A stretch of DNA of 64,000 nt from Amorphus sp040750475 (GTDB taxonomy: Bacteria > Pseudomonadota > Alphaproteobacteria > Rhizobiales > Amorphaceae). The stretch spans positions 124,001 through 188,000 of the forward strand of contig NZ_JABJVY010000002.1 in the NCBI RefSeq assembly GCF_040750475.1. Reading direction: 5' to 3'. The translations under genes were made by a program, and so were the position numbers. Below are positions 1-8,329 of this stretch, in pieces (within the stretch, counting starts at the first letter, position 1; the number at the start of each line of letters is the position of its first letter). The notes under the pieces were generated by a model. The model was not told where the DNA came from and made no database searches. It saw only the letters and a list, made by a program, of their open reading frames with translations.

Positions 1-4
1 CAGC

Positions 5-95
5 GAAAGTGGGAACCGGTTTCGCGTGTTTTTTCGCTCGCTCCAGCTCGCTGCTCCGCGAGGGCGGCCGATCGCCCGGCGCGGTCGCGCGCAGG
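5..95. repeat. Degenerate copy of the 140-bp intergenic repeat
   Basis: The stretch opens with GAAAGTGGGAACCGGTTTC and closes with GGCGCGGTCGCGCGC, the same order of landmarks as the tandem 140-bp units at 11181-11460 (GAAAAGTGGGTACCGGTTTTC near the start, GGCGCGGTCGCGCGC near the end). It is shorter and diverged, and the window edge may cut it. No gene is seen in bases 1-256. Confidence 0.5.
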
Positions 96-155
96 CCTTG
101 CAAAAGCCGGGAAGCAAGCGAAGCATTCCGGCAGGGGAGACGCCTGGAAGACGTC

Positions 156-260
156 GACCCGTTCGGCTTTTCTCAGCATCGCGGAACGGGTCTAAGGTCT
201 TGTTTCGACGCGTTTCCGTACGGTCAACCGGTGCCCACTTGGCCTGGAAACGCTCTCTAG
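156..260 (+). repeat. Dispersed ~105-bp palindromic repeat, copy 1
   Basis: Landmarks in order: GACCCGTTCGGCTTTTC, GCGGAACGGGTCTA, CTTGTTTCGACGCGTTTCCG, CGGT, CCACTTGGCCTGGAAACGCTCTCTAG. The first and second blocks pair as a hairpin (GACCCGTTC / GAACGGGTC). Related copies occur at 11605, 21201, 29574 (inverted), 33342, 53164 (inverted) and, truncated, at 46650. Its terminal CTAG supplies the TAG stop codon of the lipoprotein gene read on the minus strand. Confidence 0.8.
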
Positions 261-946
261 CGGATCGTTGAGACGATCCAGCGCACCATCTCCTCGACCA
301 CCGTCTGATTGGCGAGATCCAGGCCGTCGACGGCGGCTTGCACGGTGTCGCCACGCATCGGCTGGGTGGCGGTGAAGACGCGGCTTGCGACCACCCGGCC
401 ATTGCGATCGTCCAGGATCTTGGCGGAAATGGTGACGAGCGCGCGGTCGGAGCCGGCGGTCTCGGCCTGGAACGCCCGGATCTCCGTTACGATCTGATAG
501 TTGATCAGCAGGCTCTGGCCGGGCAGCCCGACGGCCTTTACGCGCCCGGAGTTCTCCAATGCGGCCGCCAGGACCGACTGGAACACGTTCGGCAGCCGGT
601 CTGGCCACTGGACGTTCGGATAGTAGGAGAGGGTGGCAGGGGTCGGCCGAACCGCGATCAGGTTGGTGTTGAGCGCGTCGAGGGCAAGCGGCGTTGCGAC
701 CAGGAGCTGGGATCCGACGCGACCGTTGAGGCCCGTTATCTCCGCCGGCGGGGCAAGGGTGTAGATCGCTTCGACCGACGAGCCTCCACCGCCCAGCGCG
801 GCACAGGCGCTGACGCCGGCTGCCAACACGGCCGCCGCACAGGCGCGGAGCAGCCGGCGCCGGGGCGCCGTCTCACCGGCCTTCGTCTCGCGCGACGCTG
901 CATACTGGCGGGTCAAGCGCGCCTCCTCATTGGGCCCGACGGTCAC
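257..946 (-). CDS. MCE-system auxiliary lipoprotein (PqiC/ABC-type transport auxiliary family)
   Basis: Probable outer-membrane-side lipoprotein partner of the MCE transporter encoded just upstream. The 229-residue product has a basic N-terminus, a hydrophobic stretch around residues 32-46 and a lipobox-like AGVSAC at about 43-48, followed by a domain of the PqiC/DUF330 kind (IYTLAPPAEI near the N-terminus of the mature part). The start is GTG at 946, overlapping by one base the TAG stop of the MCE gene, so translation is probably coupled. Its TAG stop lies inside a dispersed palindromic repeat. Family assignment is by gene order plus lipobox; the precise lipid carried is unknown. Confidence 0.82.
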   Translation of the reverse strand: MTVGPNEEARLTRQYAASRETKAGETAPRRRLLRACAAAVLAAGVSACAALGGGGSSVEAIYTLAPPAEITGLNGRVGSQLLVATPLALDALNTNLIAVRPTPATLSYYPNVQWPDRLPNVFQSVLAAALENSGRVKAVGLPGQSLLINYQIVTEIRAFQAETAGSDRALVTISAKILDDRNGRVVASRVFTATQPMRGDTVQAAVDGLDLANQTVVEEMVRWIVSTIR

Positions 947-2874
947 TAACGTCGCTGGGGCTGATAACGGGGGCCTTCGGGACCACCGAAGATCACCCGG
1001 CTCGGGTTGCGGTCAAGGTTGCTGAAGGTGCGCTCGATCTCGCGCAGCGTCTGGCGCGCCTGGTCCATCACGCCGCGGAAGTCGTCGACGCCCGAGGTCG
1101 AGAAGCGCTCCAGGCCGGCCGAGATCGGCACCGCCCGGCTTTCGAAGGCCTGCGCGATCACCTTGATCGCCCGGAACGCCTCGGTTGCCTCGGTGATCAG
1201 CCCCTGTCCGTCGCCCTCGACCATCGTGCCGACTTTGTCGACGAGATCGTTGACCCGGGTCGAGGCCGCGTTGAGCTTGTCGGAGATCTCGCGGGCGTTC
1301 TGCGCGACCTGGTCGACGGTGTCCTTCTGGGCGTCGAGCTTGTCGGCGAAAGCGCGCGCACTTGCCGCCGTATCGCGGGCATCGGCGATCATCGCGCTGA
1401 TGTCCTCGGAGCGATCGGACACCGCCTGCACCACATTGCCGACATTGTCCACGATGGTGCCAACCTTGGCGGGATCGATGGCGGCCAGCAACCCGTCGAG
1501 CTGGTCGACCGTCGGCTGCAGGCTGGCAAGCAAGCTGTCGGCACGCGCGCTCGCGCTGCTGATGGAGGCGATCGCCTGCTGGATCTCCGCATTCTGGTCG
1601 GAGACCGTCTGGCTGACGGTGCGCACGTTCGCAGCGCTCACGCTTGCATCGGCAATGAAGCTGTCGATCTCCTGAGTCCGCCCGGCGAAGGTGGAGACCA
1701 CCGATTGGACGTTGTCCACAATGGTGTGGATCTGGGTCGGATCGACGGCGGCGAGAATGCCGTCGAGCCGGTCCGCCGTCGGCTGCAAGCTGGCCAGAAT
1801 GCCATCGGCGCGCTCGCTTGCGCTGCGCACGGCGGCAATTGTCTGTTGGATGTCGGCGTTCTGGTCGGAGACGGTCTCGCTGATGGTGCGGATATGCGCC
1901 GCGCTCGCGCTGGCATCGGCGATGAGGCTGTCGATCTCGTCGGTCCGCCCCGAGATGGCCGCGACCACCGACTGCACGCCATCCACGATCGACTGGATCT
2001 GGCTGGCGTTGAGCGACGTAATCAATTGGTCGACGTCCTCCAGCGACTTGTTGAGACCGCTGGCGAAGACCTGCAGATCCTGCGCGGCCTTGGTCACGTC
2101 GGTGACGATCTTCGTGACGTCGTCCTGGAAGCCCACCAGGTGGTTGGAGAAGGTGACGACGTTGTCGACCACGGTGCGCACGTCCTGCGGCTGAACTTCG
2201 GCAAGCAGGGTATCGGCGCGCGAAACCACCGATTCGACGTGCGGCGCCACCTTGGCAATGGCCGCGCCGGCATCGGAGATATCGGTGATCAGCCGGTCGA
2301 TATTGTCGGAGTTCTCCGCAAGCGCGTTGGAGAAGGTCTCGACGTTCGAGACGGTCTGGGAAATCTTTTCCCGGTTGTCGGAAATCACCTTGTTCAGATT
2401 GTCCACCGCCTCGTCCGCCTTGACGAGAATGCTGCGCGCGCCCTCCAGAAGGTCCTGGATCGCGGAGCGCTGGGCGGTGATTTCCGGCACGCCTTCCTTG
2501 CTAAAGAGCGAGGGTGAGGACGCCTGGCCGCCGGACAGGGAAATGTAGGAAACGCCGGTCAGACCCTGAACGCCGAGCTCCGCCTTGGTATCGGTTTTCA
2601 GCGGGGCGTTGCGGTCGACCTGCGCCTCGACCAGCACGACGGGCGAATCGGGCGCCACGAAGCCGAGCTTGGTCACGTCGCCGATGCGGATCCCGTTGAA
2701 GATCACCGCGCTGCCGACGGAAAGCCCGGTCACCGGATCATGGAAAATGACCCGGATCGGCGTGCGCTGGGTGGTGTTGCCGGACGAGTAGAGCCAGTAG
2801 ACGAAGCCGAGCGCGCCCGCCAGCACGGCAAGCACGAACAATCCGACGGCGATATAATTGGCGCGTGTTTCCAT
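946..2874 (-). CDS. MlaD/MCE family protein with extended repeat region
   Basis: Periplasmic, inner-membrane-anchored substrate-handling subunit of an MCE lipid transporter. The 642-residue protein has one N-terminal membrane segment (about 8-30), an MCE domain (about 37-115, with GLSVGSAVIFNGIRIGDV and GLTGVSYISL), then a very long, mostly helical region of about 500 residues. Units beginning IVDGVQSVV (296), IVDNVQSVV (385) and IVDNVGNVV (474) recur every 89 residues. Simple MlaD proteins are far shorter, so this resembles MCE proteins that build long periplasmic tubes. It lies 6 nt after the ATPase gene and overlaps the lipoprotein gene. Confidence 0.92.
   Translation of the reverse strand: METRANYIAVGLFVLAVLAGALGFVYWLYSSGNTTQRTPIRVIFHDPVTGLSVGSAVIFNGIRIGDVTKLGFVAPDSPVVLVEAQVDRNAPLKTDTKAELGVQGLTGVSYISLSGGQASSPSLFSKEGVPEITAQRSAIQDLLEGARSILVKADEAVDNLNKVISDNREKISQTVSNVETFSNALAENSDNIDRLITDISDAGAAIAKVAPHVESVVSRADTLLAEVQPQDVRTVVDNVVTFSNHLVGFQDDVTKIVTDVTKAAQDLQVFASGLNKSLEDVDQLITSLNASQIQSIVDGVQSVVAAISGRTDEIDSLIADASASAAHIRTISETVSDQNADIQQTIAAVRSASERADGILASLQPTADRLDGILAAVDPTQIHTIVDNVQSVVSTFAGRTQEIDSFIADASVSAANVRTVSQTVSDQNAEIQQAIASISSASARADSLLASLQPTVDQLDGLLAAIDPAKVGTIVDNVGNVVQAVSDRSEDISAMIADARDTAASARAFADKLDAQKDTVDQVAQNAREISDKLNAASTRVNDLVDKVGTMVEGDGQGLITEATEAFRAIKVIAQAFESRAVPISAGLERFSTSGVDDFRGVMDQARQTLREIERTFSNLDRNPSRVIFGGPEGPRYQPQRR
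1330..1989 (-). repeat. In-frame ~267-bp tandem repeat within the MCE gene
   Basis: Two well-conserved 89-codon units (codons 296-384 and 385-473) and a third degenerate start at codon 474. Shared protein landmarks are GRT.EIDS.IADAS.SAA, TVSDQNA.IQQ.IA and ADR/QLDG.LAA.DP. The exact 89-residue spacing indicates duplication within the gene rather than generic coiled-coil similarity. Confidence 0.85.
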
Positions 2875-2880
2875 TCCCGT

Positions 2881-3702
2881 TCAGCCTGCCAACCGGCTGC
2901 CACGGACGCCATGGAAGTACGAACGCACCCAGGGATGATCCGACTGCAACATGTCGTCCATCGTTCCGGTCAGAAGCACGCGTTTCTCGGCGAGCACCGC
3001 GATGCGATCGCACACGGTGTGGAGGCTGTCGAGGTCATGGGTGACCATGTAGACGGTAAGGCCGAGCGTGTCGCGCAGATTCCGGATCAGAATGTCGAAA
3101 TCTCCTGCTCCGATCGGGTCGAGACCCGAGGTCGGTTCGTCGAGAAACACCAGTTGCGGGTCGAGGGCAAGCGCACGGGCCAAGCTCGCGCGCTTCACCA
3201 TGCCCCCCGAGAGTTCGGAGGGGAACTTTTCCGCCGATTCGCGCGGAAGACCAACGAGTTCCAGCTTCAAAAGCGCAAGTTCGTCCATCAGCCGCTGGCT
3301 GAGATCCAGGTGCTCGCGCATCGGAACCTGAACATTCTGCTTCACCGTCAGCGAAGAGAATAGGGCACCCATCTGGAAAAGCACGCCCCAGCGCTGCTCC
3401 AGATCGGACAGCTCGTTCACCGACAGTCGGTCCAGATCGTGACCGAACACCTCGATCGTGCCCGCGCGCTTGGGCATCAGCCGCAGGATCGTTCGCATCA
3501 GCACCGATTTGCCGGTGCCGGAGCCGCCCACGAAGCCAAGGATTTCGCCGCGATAGACGTCGAGGTCCAGGTCCTTGAGGATCAGCGTGTCGCCGAAGCC
3601 GACGGTAACGCCGCGCGCCTTCAGGATGATGTCGTGCTCAGAGCCGCCGCCGTCTTGGGGCTCGGAGAGGGAAGGCGCTTCGGGTGCCGAGGCAACGGCC
3701 AT
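2881..3702 (-). CDS. MlaF-like ABC transporter ATP-binding protein
   Basis: Cytoplasmic ATPase powering the MCE transporter. The 273-residue product has a Walker A motif GGSGTGKS (about residue 59), the ABC signature LSGGMVKR typical of MlaF/Mkl-type ATPases, Walker B LVFLDEPTSGLDP and the switch His in VTHD. It sits between the permease gene (3 nt gap) and the MCE gene (6 nt gap) in one leftward operon. The MKR-type signature with GMVKRASLARAL distinguishes it from amino-acid importer ATPases such as the one at 16861. Confidence 0.95.
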   Translation of the reverse strand: MAVASAPEAPSLSEPQDGGGSEHDIILKARGVTVGFGDTLILKDLDLDVYRGEILGFVGGSGTGKSVLMRTILRLMPKRAGTIEVFGHDLDRLSVNELSDLEQRWGVLFQMGALFSSLTVKQNVQVPMREHLDLSQRLMDELALLKLELVGLPRESAEKFPSELSGGMVKRASLARALALDPQLVFLDEPTSGLDPIGAGDFDILIRNLRDTLGLTVYMVTHDLDSLHTVCDRIAVLAEKRVLLTGTMDDMLQSDHPWVRSYFHGVRGSRLAG

Positions 3703-3705
3703 TTG

Positions 3706-4854
3706 TCAGATCCCCATCGCGGAGAAGAAGATCGCGAACAAGCCGTCGACGACGATGACCATGAAGATCGCCTTCACGACGGAGGTGGTGGTCTTCTCGC
3801 CGAGCGATTCGGCGCTGCCGCCAACCTTGAGGCCTTCGGCGCAGGCGATCAAACCGACGATCAACGCCATGAAAGGCCCCTTGGCGAGCCCGACCACCAG
3901 TTCCTCCATGCTGACCGCCTCGTGCAGGCGCTGCAGGAAGGCTTCCGGAGGGATGCCCATATAGGTCCAGCAGACCACGGCCGCACCGGCGAGGGCGGCG
4001 ATATCGGCGATGAAGGTCAACAGCGGCAGCGCGAGCATCAGCGCCATCAGGCGGGGGATCACCAGGATCTCGACCGGCTCCAGGCCGAGCACCTTCAAGG
4101 CGTCGATCTCCTCGCGCATCTTCATGGAGCCGATCTCGGCGGTGTAGGCGCTGCCGGAGCGGCCGGCGACCATGATCGCCGTCAGGAGCACGCCCATTTC
4201 GCGCAAGACCAGCACGCCGACCAGGTCGACCACGAAGGTCTCCGCGCCGAACTGGCGCAGATAGAAGCCGCCCTGCTGGGCGATGATCAGCCCGATGAGG
4301 AACGACATCAGCGCCACGATCGGCACCGCGCCGCGGCAGGCGCGATCGAAATTGGCGAGGATGGAGGTGCCGCGCAGGCGGGAGGGATTGAACAGGGCGG
4401 CGGCAAGGCCGATGCCGAAGGCGCCGAGAATGCTGACCACGGAGATCGCGTCTTTCCACAGGATTTCCGCCTGTCGGCCGATGGCCTCCAGCCCGGCGAC
4501 AATGGAAATGCCGGTCCGGCGCGGTTTCCACTGGCGCGGGACATGGGTTTCGATCTCCGCGAAGAGCGGCGCGAAGCGGTCTTCCACGTTGGCGAGCTCG
4601 ACCCGCGCGCCACGGAATTCCAGCCCGGCGCGCAGGCGGTGCAGCAGCCAGGTGCCGGCGGTGTCGAGCGCGGTCACGCCACCGAGCTCGATCGTCACAT
4701 TCTGCGCGTTGGGTAGCGAGACCGTTTCCACCAGATCTTCCGCCAGCCGCGCCTGCGCCAGCGTCCACGGTCCGGAGACGGCGATCGTCGGCATCTCCGA
4801 ATCGGCGTCGTCCACCTTCAGCCGCGCTGTTTCTTGAACCGACTGTACGTTCAT
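3706..4854 (-). CDS. MlaE-family ABC permease with N-terminal STAS domain
   Basis: Inner-membrane permease of the MCE lipid transporter and first gene of the operon. I place the start at ATG 4854 (MNVQSVQETA), preceded by AAAGGCCGGGA, giving 382 residues; an upstream in-frame Met at 4902 would add 16 residues. The N-terminal ~110 residues look like a STAS domain (VTIELGGVTALDTAGTWLL), followed by the multi-spanning MlaE region with VFVDL.GVLVLREMG and AGRSGSAYTAEIGSMKMREEIDAL, the coupling segment characteristic of the family. Fusion of STAS and MlaE is common in Alphaproteobacteria. Confidence 0.93.
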   Translation of the reverse strand: MNVQSVQETARLKVDDADSEMPTIAVSGPWTLAQARLAEDLVETVSLPNAQNVTIELGGVTALDTAGTWLLHRLRAGLEFRGARVELANVEDRFAPLFAEIETHVPRQWKPRRTGISIVAGLEAIGRQAEILWKDAISVVSILGAFGIGLAAALFNPSRLRGTSILANFDRACRGAVPIVALMSFLIGLIIAQQGGFYLRQFGAETFVVDLVGVLVLREMGVLLTAIMVAGRSGSAYTAEIGSMKMREEIDALKVLGLEPVEILVIPRLMALMLALPLLTFIADIAALAGAAVVCWTYMGIPPEAFLQRLHEAVSMEELVVGLAKGPFMALIVGLIACAEGLKVGGSAESLGEKTTTSVVKAIFMVIVVDGLFAIFFSAMGI

Positions 4855-5010
4855 TCCCGGCCTTTGCGGCTGCTTGGCTCGGCCCGCGTGGCTGCGTAGC
4901 ACCTATGCCGGCGCGCCACTGGCAAACCCTATGCAAAGTGTTAGTGTCTCCGGCATCGCACGTCGAGAGGCGCACCCGCGCCCGTTCCTTCTCCCAGATA
5001 CGGACAGACT

Positions 5011-6024
5011 ATGGAACTCAAGACACCCTACCTCCTGTTTCTTGGCGATGTCCCGGATGCGCTGGCGGCTAAGACCGCGCTCGGTATCGTCGATTGGCGG
5101 CGCGACTGGTGCGTCGGCCAATGGCGCCTGGAGGGCTGCGCCGCCGATGCCGGATTGCCGGACATGGACGCGGCCGCGGGCGCGCGGGCCGGGGCGCGCA
5201 CCATGGTCGTAGGGGCGGTGAATGCCGGCGGCGTGTTGCCGGACCATTGGGTCGCCTCGATCGTTGCGGCGCTGGAAGCCGGCATGGACGTTGCCACCGG
5301 CCTGCATCAAAAGCTGTCCGATATTCCCGAGATCAAGGCCGCGGCGGAGGCCCACGGCGGCCAGCTGCTCGACGTGCGCCATTCCACCGAACGCTTCGCG
5401 ACCGGCAAGGGCGCCAAGCGTCCGGGCAGGCGGCTTCTCACCGTCGGGACCGATTGCTCGGTCGGCAAGAAGTATACCGTGCTGGCGCTGGAAAGCGGCA
5501 TGCGCGATGCCGGCTTCGATGCCGACTTCAAGGCCACGGGGCAGACCGGCGTGTTCATCTCCGGGCGCGGCGTGGCGATCGACGCCGTCGTGGCCGACTT
5601 CATCTCCGGCGCGGCGGAGTGGCTGACGCCGGCTGCCGATCCGAATCATTGGGATCTCGTGGAGGGGCAGGGATCTCTGTTCCATCCCTCTTTCGCGGGC
5701 GTTTCCCTCGGCCTTCTGCACGGCTCCCAGCCGGACGCCTTCGTGGTCTGCCACGAGCCGACGCGCACCAAGATGCGCGGCGTCCAGCATCCGCTGCCGT
5801 CGATTCGCGAGGTCATCGATCTGACCGTGCGCTGCGGCAGCCTGACCAATCCGGAGATCCGCTGCGTCGGCATCGCCGTCAACACCGCTGCGCTCGGCGA
5901 GGCCGAGGCCCGCGCCATGCTGGACGAGATGGCCGGCGAACACGGCCTGCCTGCGACCGATCCGGTCCGCTTCGGCGTGGCCCCGATCGTCGAGGAGATC
6001 AAACGGAGCTTTCCCACCGCATGA
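5011..6024 (+). CDS. dgcN: D-glutamate N-acetyltransferase DgcN (DUF1611 family)
   Basis: Expected to N-acetylate D-glutamate as the first step of the DgcN-DgcA D-glutamate catabolic route. The 337-residue product has a C-terminal nucleotide-binding type P-loop GTDCSVGKK (about residues 146-154) and the DUF1611 hallmarks TGQTGVFISGRG and EGQGSLFHPS. The gene overlaps the enolase-superfamily gene dgcA by an ATGA, the pairing that defines this pathway. Assignment rests on family plus the pairing; a broader D-amino-acid or amide ligase-like role was the older annotation of DUF1611. Confidence 0.87.
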   Translation: MELKTPYLLFLGDVPDALAAKTALGIVDWRRDWCVGQWRLEGCAADAGLPDMDAAAGARAGARTMVVGAVNAGGVLPDHWVASIVAALEAGMDVATGLHQKLSDIPEIKAAAEAHGGQLLDVRHSTERFATGKGAKRPGRRLLTVGTDCSVGKKYTVLALESGMRDAGFDADFKATGQTGVFISGRGVAIDAVVADFISGAAEWLTPAADPNHWDLVEGQGSLFHPSFAGVSLGLLHGSQPDAFVVCHEPTRTKMRGVQHPLPSIREVIDLTVRCGSLTNPEIRCVGIAVNTAALGEAEARAMLDEMAGEHGLPATDPVRFGVAPIVEEIKRSFPTA

Positions 6025-7004
6025 CCCGAAGCCTCACCGTCACTGTCGATCGATTCCCGATTGCCGGCGAATTCCGGATCTCCCGGGGGAGCCGGACCGA
6101 AGTCGTCGTGGTCGTGGCCGAAGTGACCGACGGCGCCCATCGCGGCCGCGGAGAGGGCACGCCCTATAGCCGCTATGGCGAGAGCGCGGAGGACGTGGTC
6201 GCGGCGCTGGAGTCCATGGCCGCCCCGATCGCCGGCGGGATCGACCGCGAAACGCTGCGCAACGAGATGCCGCCCGGTGCGGCGCGCAACGCGCTCGATT
6301 GCGCGCTGTTCGATCTGGAGGCGAAGGCCTCCGGCGTGCGCGCCTTCACCTCCGCCGGTCTTGCAAGCCTGGAGCCCGTGACGACGGCCTACACGCTCAG
6401 CCTGGCGGACCCGGAAACCATGCGGGCTGCGGCCGAAGTCGCCGCCGACCGTCCGCTTTTGAAGGTGAAGCTGGGCGGTGTCGGCGATGTGGAGCGCATC
6501 AAGGCAGTGCGGGCCGGCGCGCCCAACGCCCGCTTGATCGTCGACGCCAACGAGGCGTGGAGCAAGGACACCTATTTCGAGAACATTACCGCCTGCGCGG
6601 ACGCCGGCGTGGAGCTTGTCGAGCAGCCGCTGCCGGCCGATCGCGACGGCTTGCTGGCCACGGTCCGACGGCCGGTGCCGGTATGCGCCGACGAAAGCGT
6701 CCATGTTGCCGCCGACCTGGCGGACCTCACGGCGCGCTACGATGCCGTCAACATCAAGCTCGACAAGGCCGGCGGCCTGACGGAAGCGCTGGTCATGGCG
6801 GCGGAGGCGGAGCGGCTGGGCCTGACGATCATGGTGGGCTGCATGGTCTCGACGTCGCTTGCGATGGCGCCAGCGGTGCTGGTGGCGCAAAAGGCTGCTG
6901 TCGTCGATCTCGACGGGCCGTTGCTTCTGGCCGAGGACCGGGACCCCAGCTTGCGCTACGAAGGCTCGCTTTTGTACCCGCCCGAGCCGGAGCTTTGGGG
7001 TTAG
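6021..7004 (+). CDS. dgcA: N-acetyl-D-glutamate racemase DgcA (dipeptide-epimerase-like enolase superfamily)
   Basis: Expected to racemise N-acetyl-D-glutamate so that deacetylation yields L-glutamate. The 327-residue product shows the muconate-lactonising-enzyme subgroup signature: KVK at 148-150, metal ligands Asp175 (VDAN), Glu201 (VEQPLP) and Asp224 (CADES), and the second catalytic lysine region NIKLDKAGG at 244-252. The ATG at 6021 overlaps the dgcN stop, implying translational coupling. Without dgcN beside it, it would be called an L-Ala-D/L-Glu epimerase. Confidence 0.88.
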   Translation: MTRSLTVTVDRFPIAGEFRISRGSRTEVVVVVAEVTDGAHRGRGEGTPYSRYGESAEDVVAALESMAAPIAGGIDRETLRNEMPPGAARNALDCALFDLEAKASGVRAFTSAGLASLEPVTTAYTLSLADPETMRAAAEVAADRPLLKVKLGGVGDVERIKAVRAGAPNARLIVDANEAWSKDTYFENITACADAGVELVEQPLPADRDGLLATVRRPVPVCADESVHVAADLADLTARYDAVNIKLDKAGGLTEALVMAAEAERLGLTIMVGCMVSTSLAMAPAVLVAQKAAVVDLDGPLLLAEDRDPSLRYEGSLLYPPEPELWG

Positions 7005-7029
7005 CGAAATCGGCAAACGCGTAGAGTCG

Positions 7030-8061
7030 TTAGTTTGACGCGTGTTCGGACGGCGAACCGATCTCCCCTTCGCCTGAAAGCGCTCGGGCGAACATCTGCG
7101 GATCGACGTTTCCGCCGGAGGCGATCACCACGGCCGTGCGGCCTTGGAGGTCCACGGCGCGGTGGAGAAGCGCGGCGAGCGCGGCCGCGCCGCCGGGCTC
7201 AAGGATGGCTTTCAGTTCCGAAGCGGCCGCGGCCATGGCGGCCAGCAGCGCCGCGTCGTCAACGCTGACGCCGTATGCGACTTGATGTCGGTTGATCTCG
7301 AAGGTCAGTCGCCCCGGGGTGGGCGACAGCAAGGCATCGGCGATCGAGCCGGTAAGCCGGGTGTTCGATTGCCGCTGGCCGGTCTGGAAGGAACGGGCCT
7401 GGTCGTCGAAGCCCTCTGGCTCCACCGTGACGAGCGCGACCTCGGGCCATGCGGCCTTGACCGCGAGCCCGACGCCCGCCGTCAGTCCGCCGCCGCCCGC
7501 CGGCACCAGCACCAGATCGGGGTGGATGCCGCGTTCGCTCAACGTCTCGACGATCTCGAGCCCGACGGTGCCCTGGCCGGCAATTACGCCCGGATCGTCG
7601 AAGGGATGCACCTGGGTCGCGCCGAGTTCGCGGCCGAGGGCTTCGGCGACCGCGTCCCGGTCCTCCCGTGCGCGGTCGTAGTCGACGAGGCGTGCGCCGG
7701 AGCGCAGGGTTCGCGCGCGCTTGATGGCGGGGGCGTCCGACGGCATGACTATGGTGGCCGGCATGCCGAGCAGCCGGGCGGCTTCGGCAACGCCTTGGGC
7801 ATGGTTGCCCGATGAGCGCGCGATCACGCCCGCCGGCCGCTCGGGCTCGGGAATCAGCGACAGCCGATTGTAGGCGCCGCGAAACTTGAATGACCCCGTG
7901 CGCTGGAGGGACTCCGCCTTCACGAACACCCGACCGCCGGCCTGGACATTAAGCGCCTCGGCCTGCAACAGCGGCGTGCGGACGGCATAACCGGCGAGGC
8001 GGCGGGCGGCATCGCGAATGTCCTCAATCGTGGGAAGGTCAGGCAAAGCCGCACCGTTCAT
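7030..8061 (-). CDS. Threonine/serine dehydratase-like PLP enzyme (fold type II)
   Basis: Probable ammonia-lyase or racemase acting on a hydroxy amino acid. The 343-residue product carries the PLP lysine in SLQRTGSFKFRGAYN (Lys59) and the phosphate-binding glycine loop PAGGGGLTAG. It lacks a C-terminal ACT regulatory domain, so it is of the short catabolic or serine-racemase/3-hydroxyaspartate-dehydratase type rather than biosynthetic IlvA. It is convergent with dgcA (25-nt gap), so functional linkage to D-glutamate use is possible but not shown. Exact substrate cannot be read from the sequence. Confidence 0.88.
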   Translation of the reverse strand: MNGAALPDLPTIEDIRDAARRLAGYAVRTPLLQAEALNVQAGGRVFVKAESLQRTGSFKFRGAYNRLSLIPEPERPAGVIARSSGNHAQGVAEAARLLGMPATIVMPSDAPAIKRARTLRSGARLVDYDRAREDRDAVAEALGRELGATQVHPFDDPGVIAGQGTVGLEIVETLSERGIHPDLVLVPAGGGGLTAGVGLAVKAAWPEVALVTVEPEGFDDQARSFQTGQRQSNTRLTGSIADALLSPTPGRLTFEINRHQVAYGVSVDDAALLAAMAAAASELKAILEPGGAAALAALLHRAVDLQGRTAVVIASGGNVDPQMFARALSGEGEIGSPSEHASN

Positions 8062-8329
8062 CTCAGAAGCCTATCTTGAAGCCGCTCGCTGGTCCTAGTG
8101 GAATCTGCGGCGAACGACGATCGCCTTTTCATGCCCCGGCCACCCCTAATTTCGCCGCGTTGACCTTGAATGTCGCCACCGGCTATCACGCGCCGTGCGG
8201 CCGGGAGGGAGTGTTCCCCGCGCCCGCACCCGTCAGTAAAGGAAGTCGACCATTTCCGCCCCTTCGCCGTCGTTCGGCGATCCCGCAGTTCGCGGCTCCG
8301 CGTCGGGCCTCGGCGGACTTACCGGGTTC

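Noticed and set aside
3439..4716. Plus-strand open frame of 425 codons opposite the MCE ATPase and permease
   Set aside because: His/Asp-rich shadow of the permease gene with no motif or RBS.
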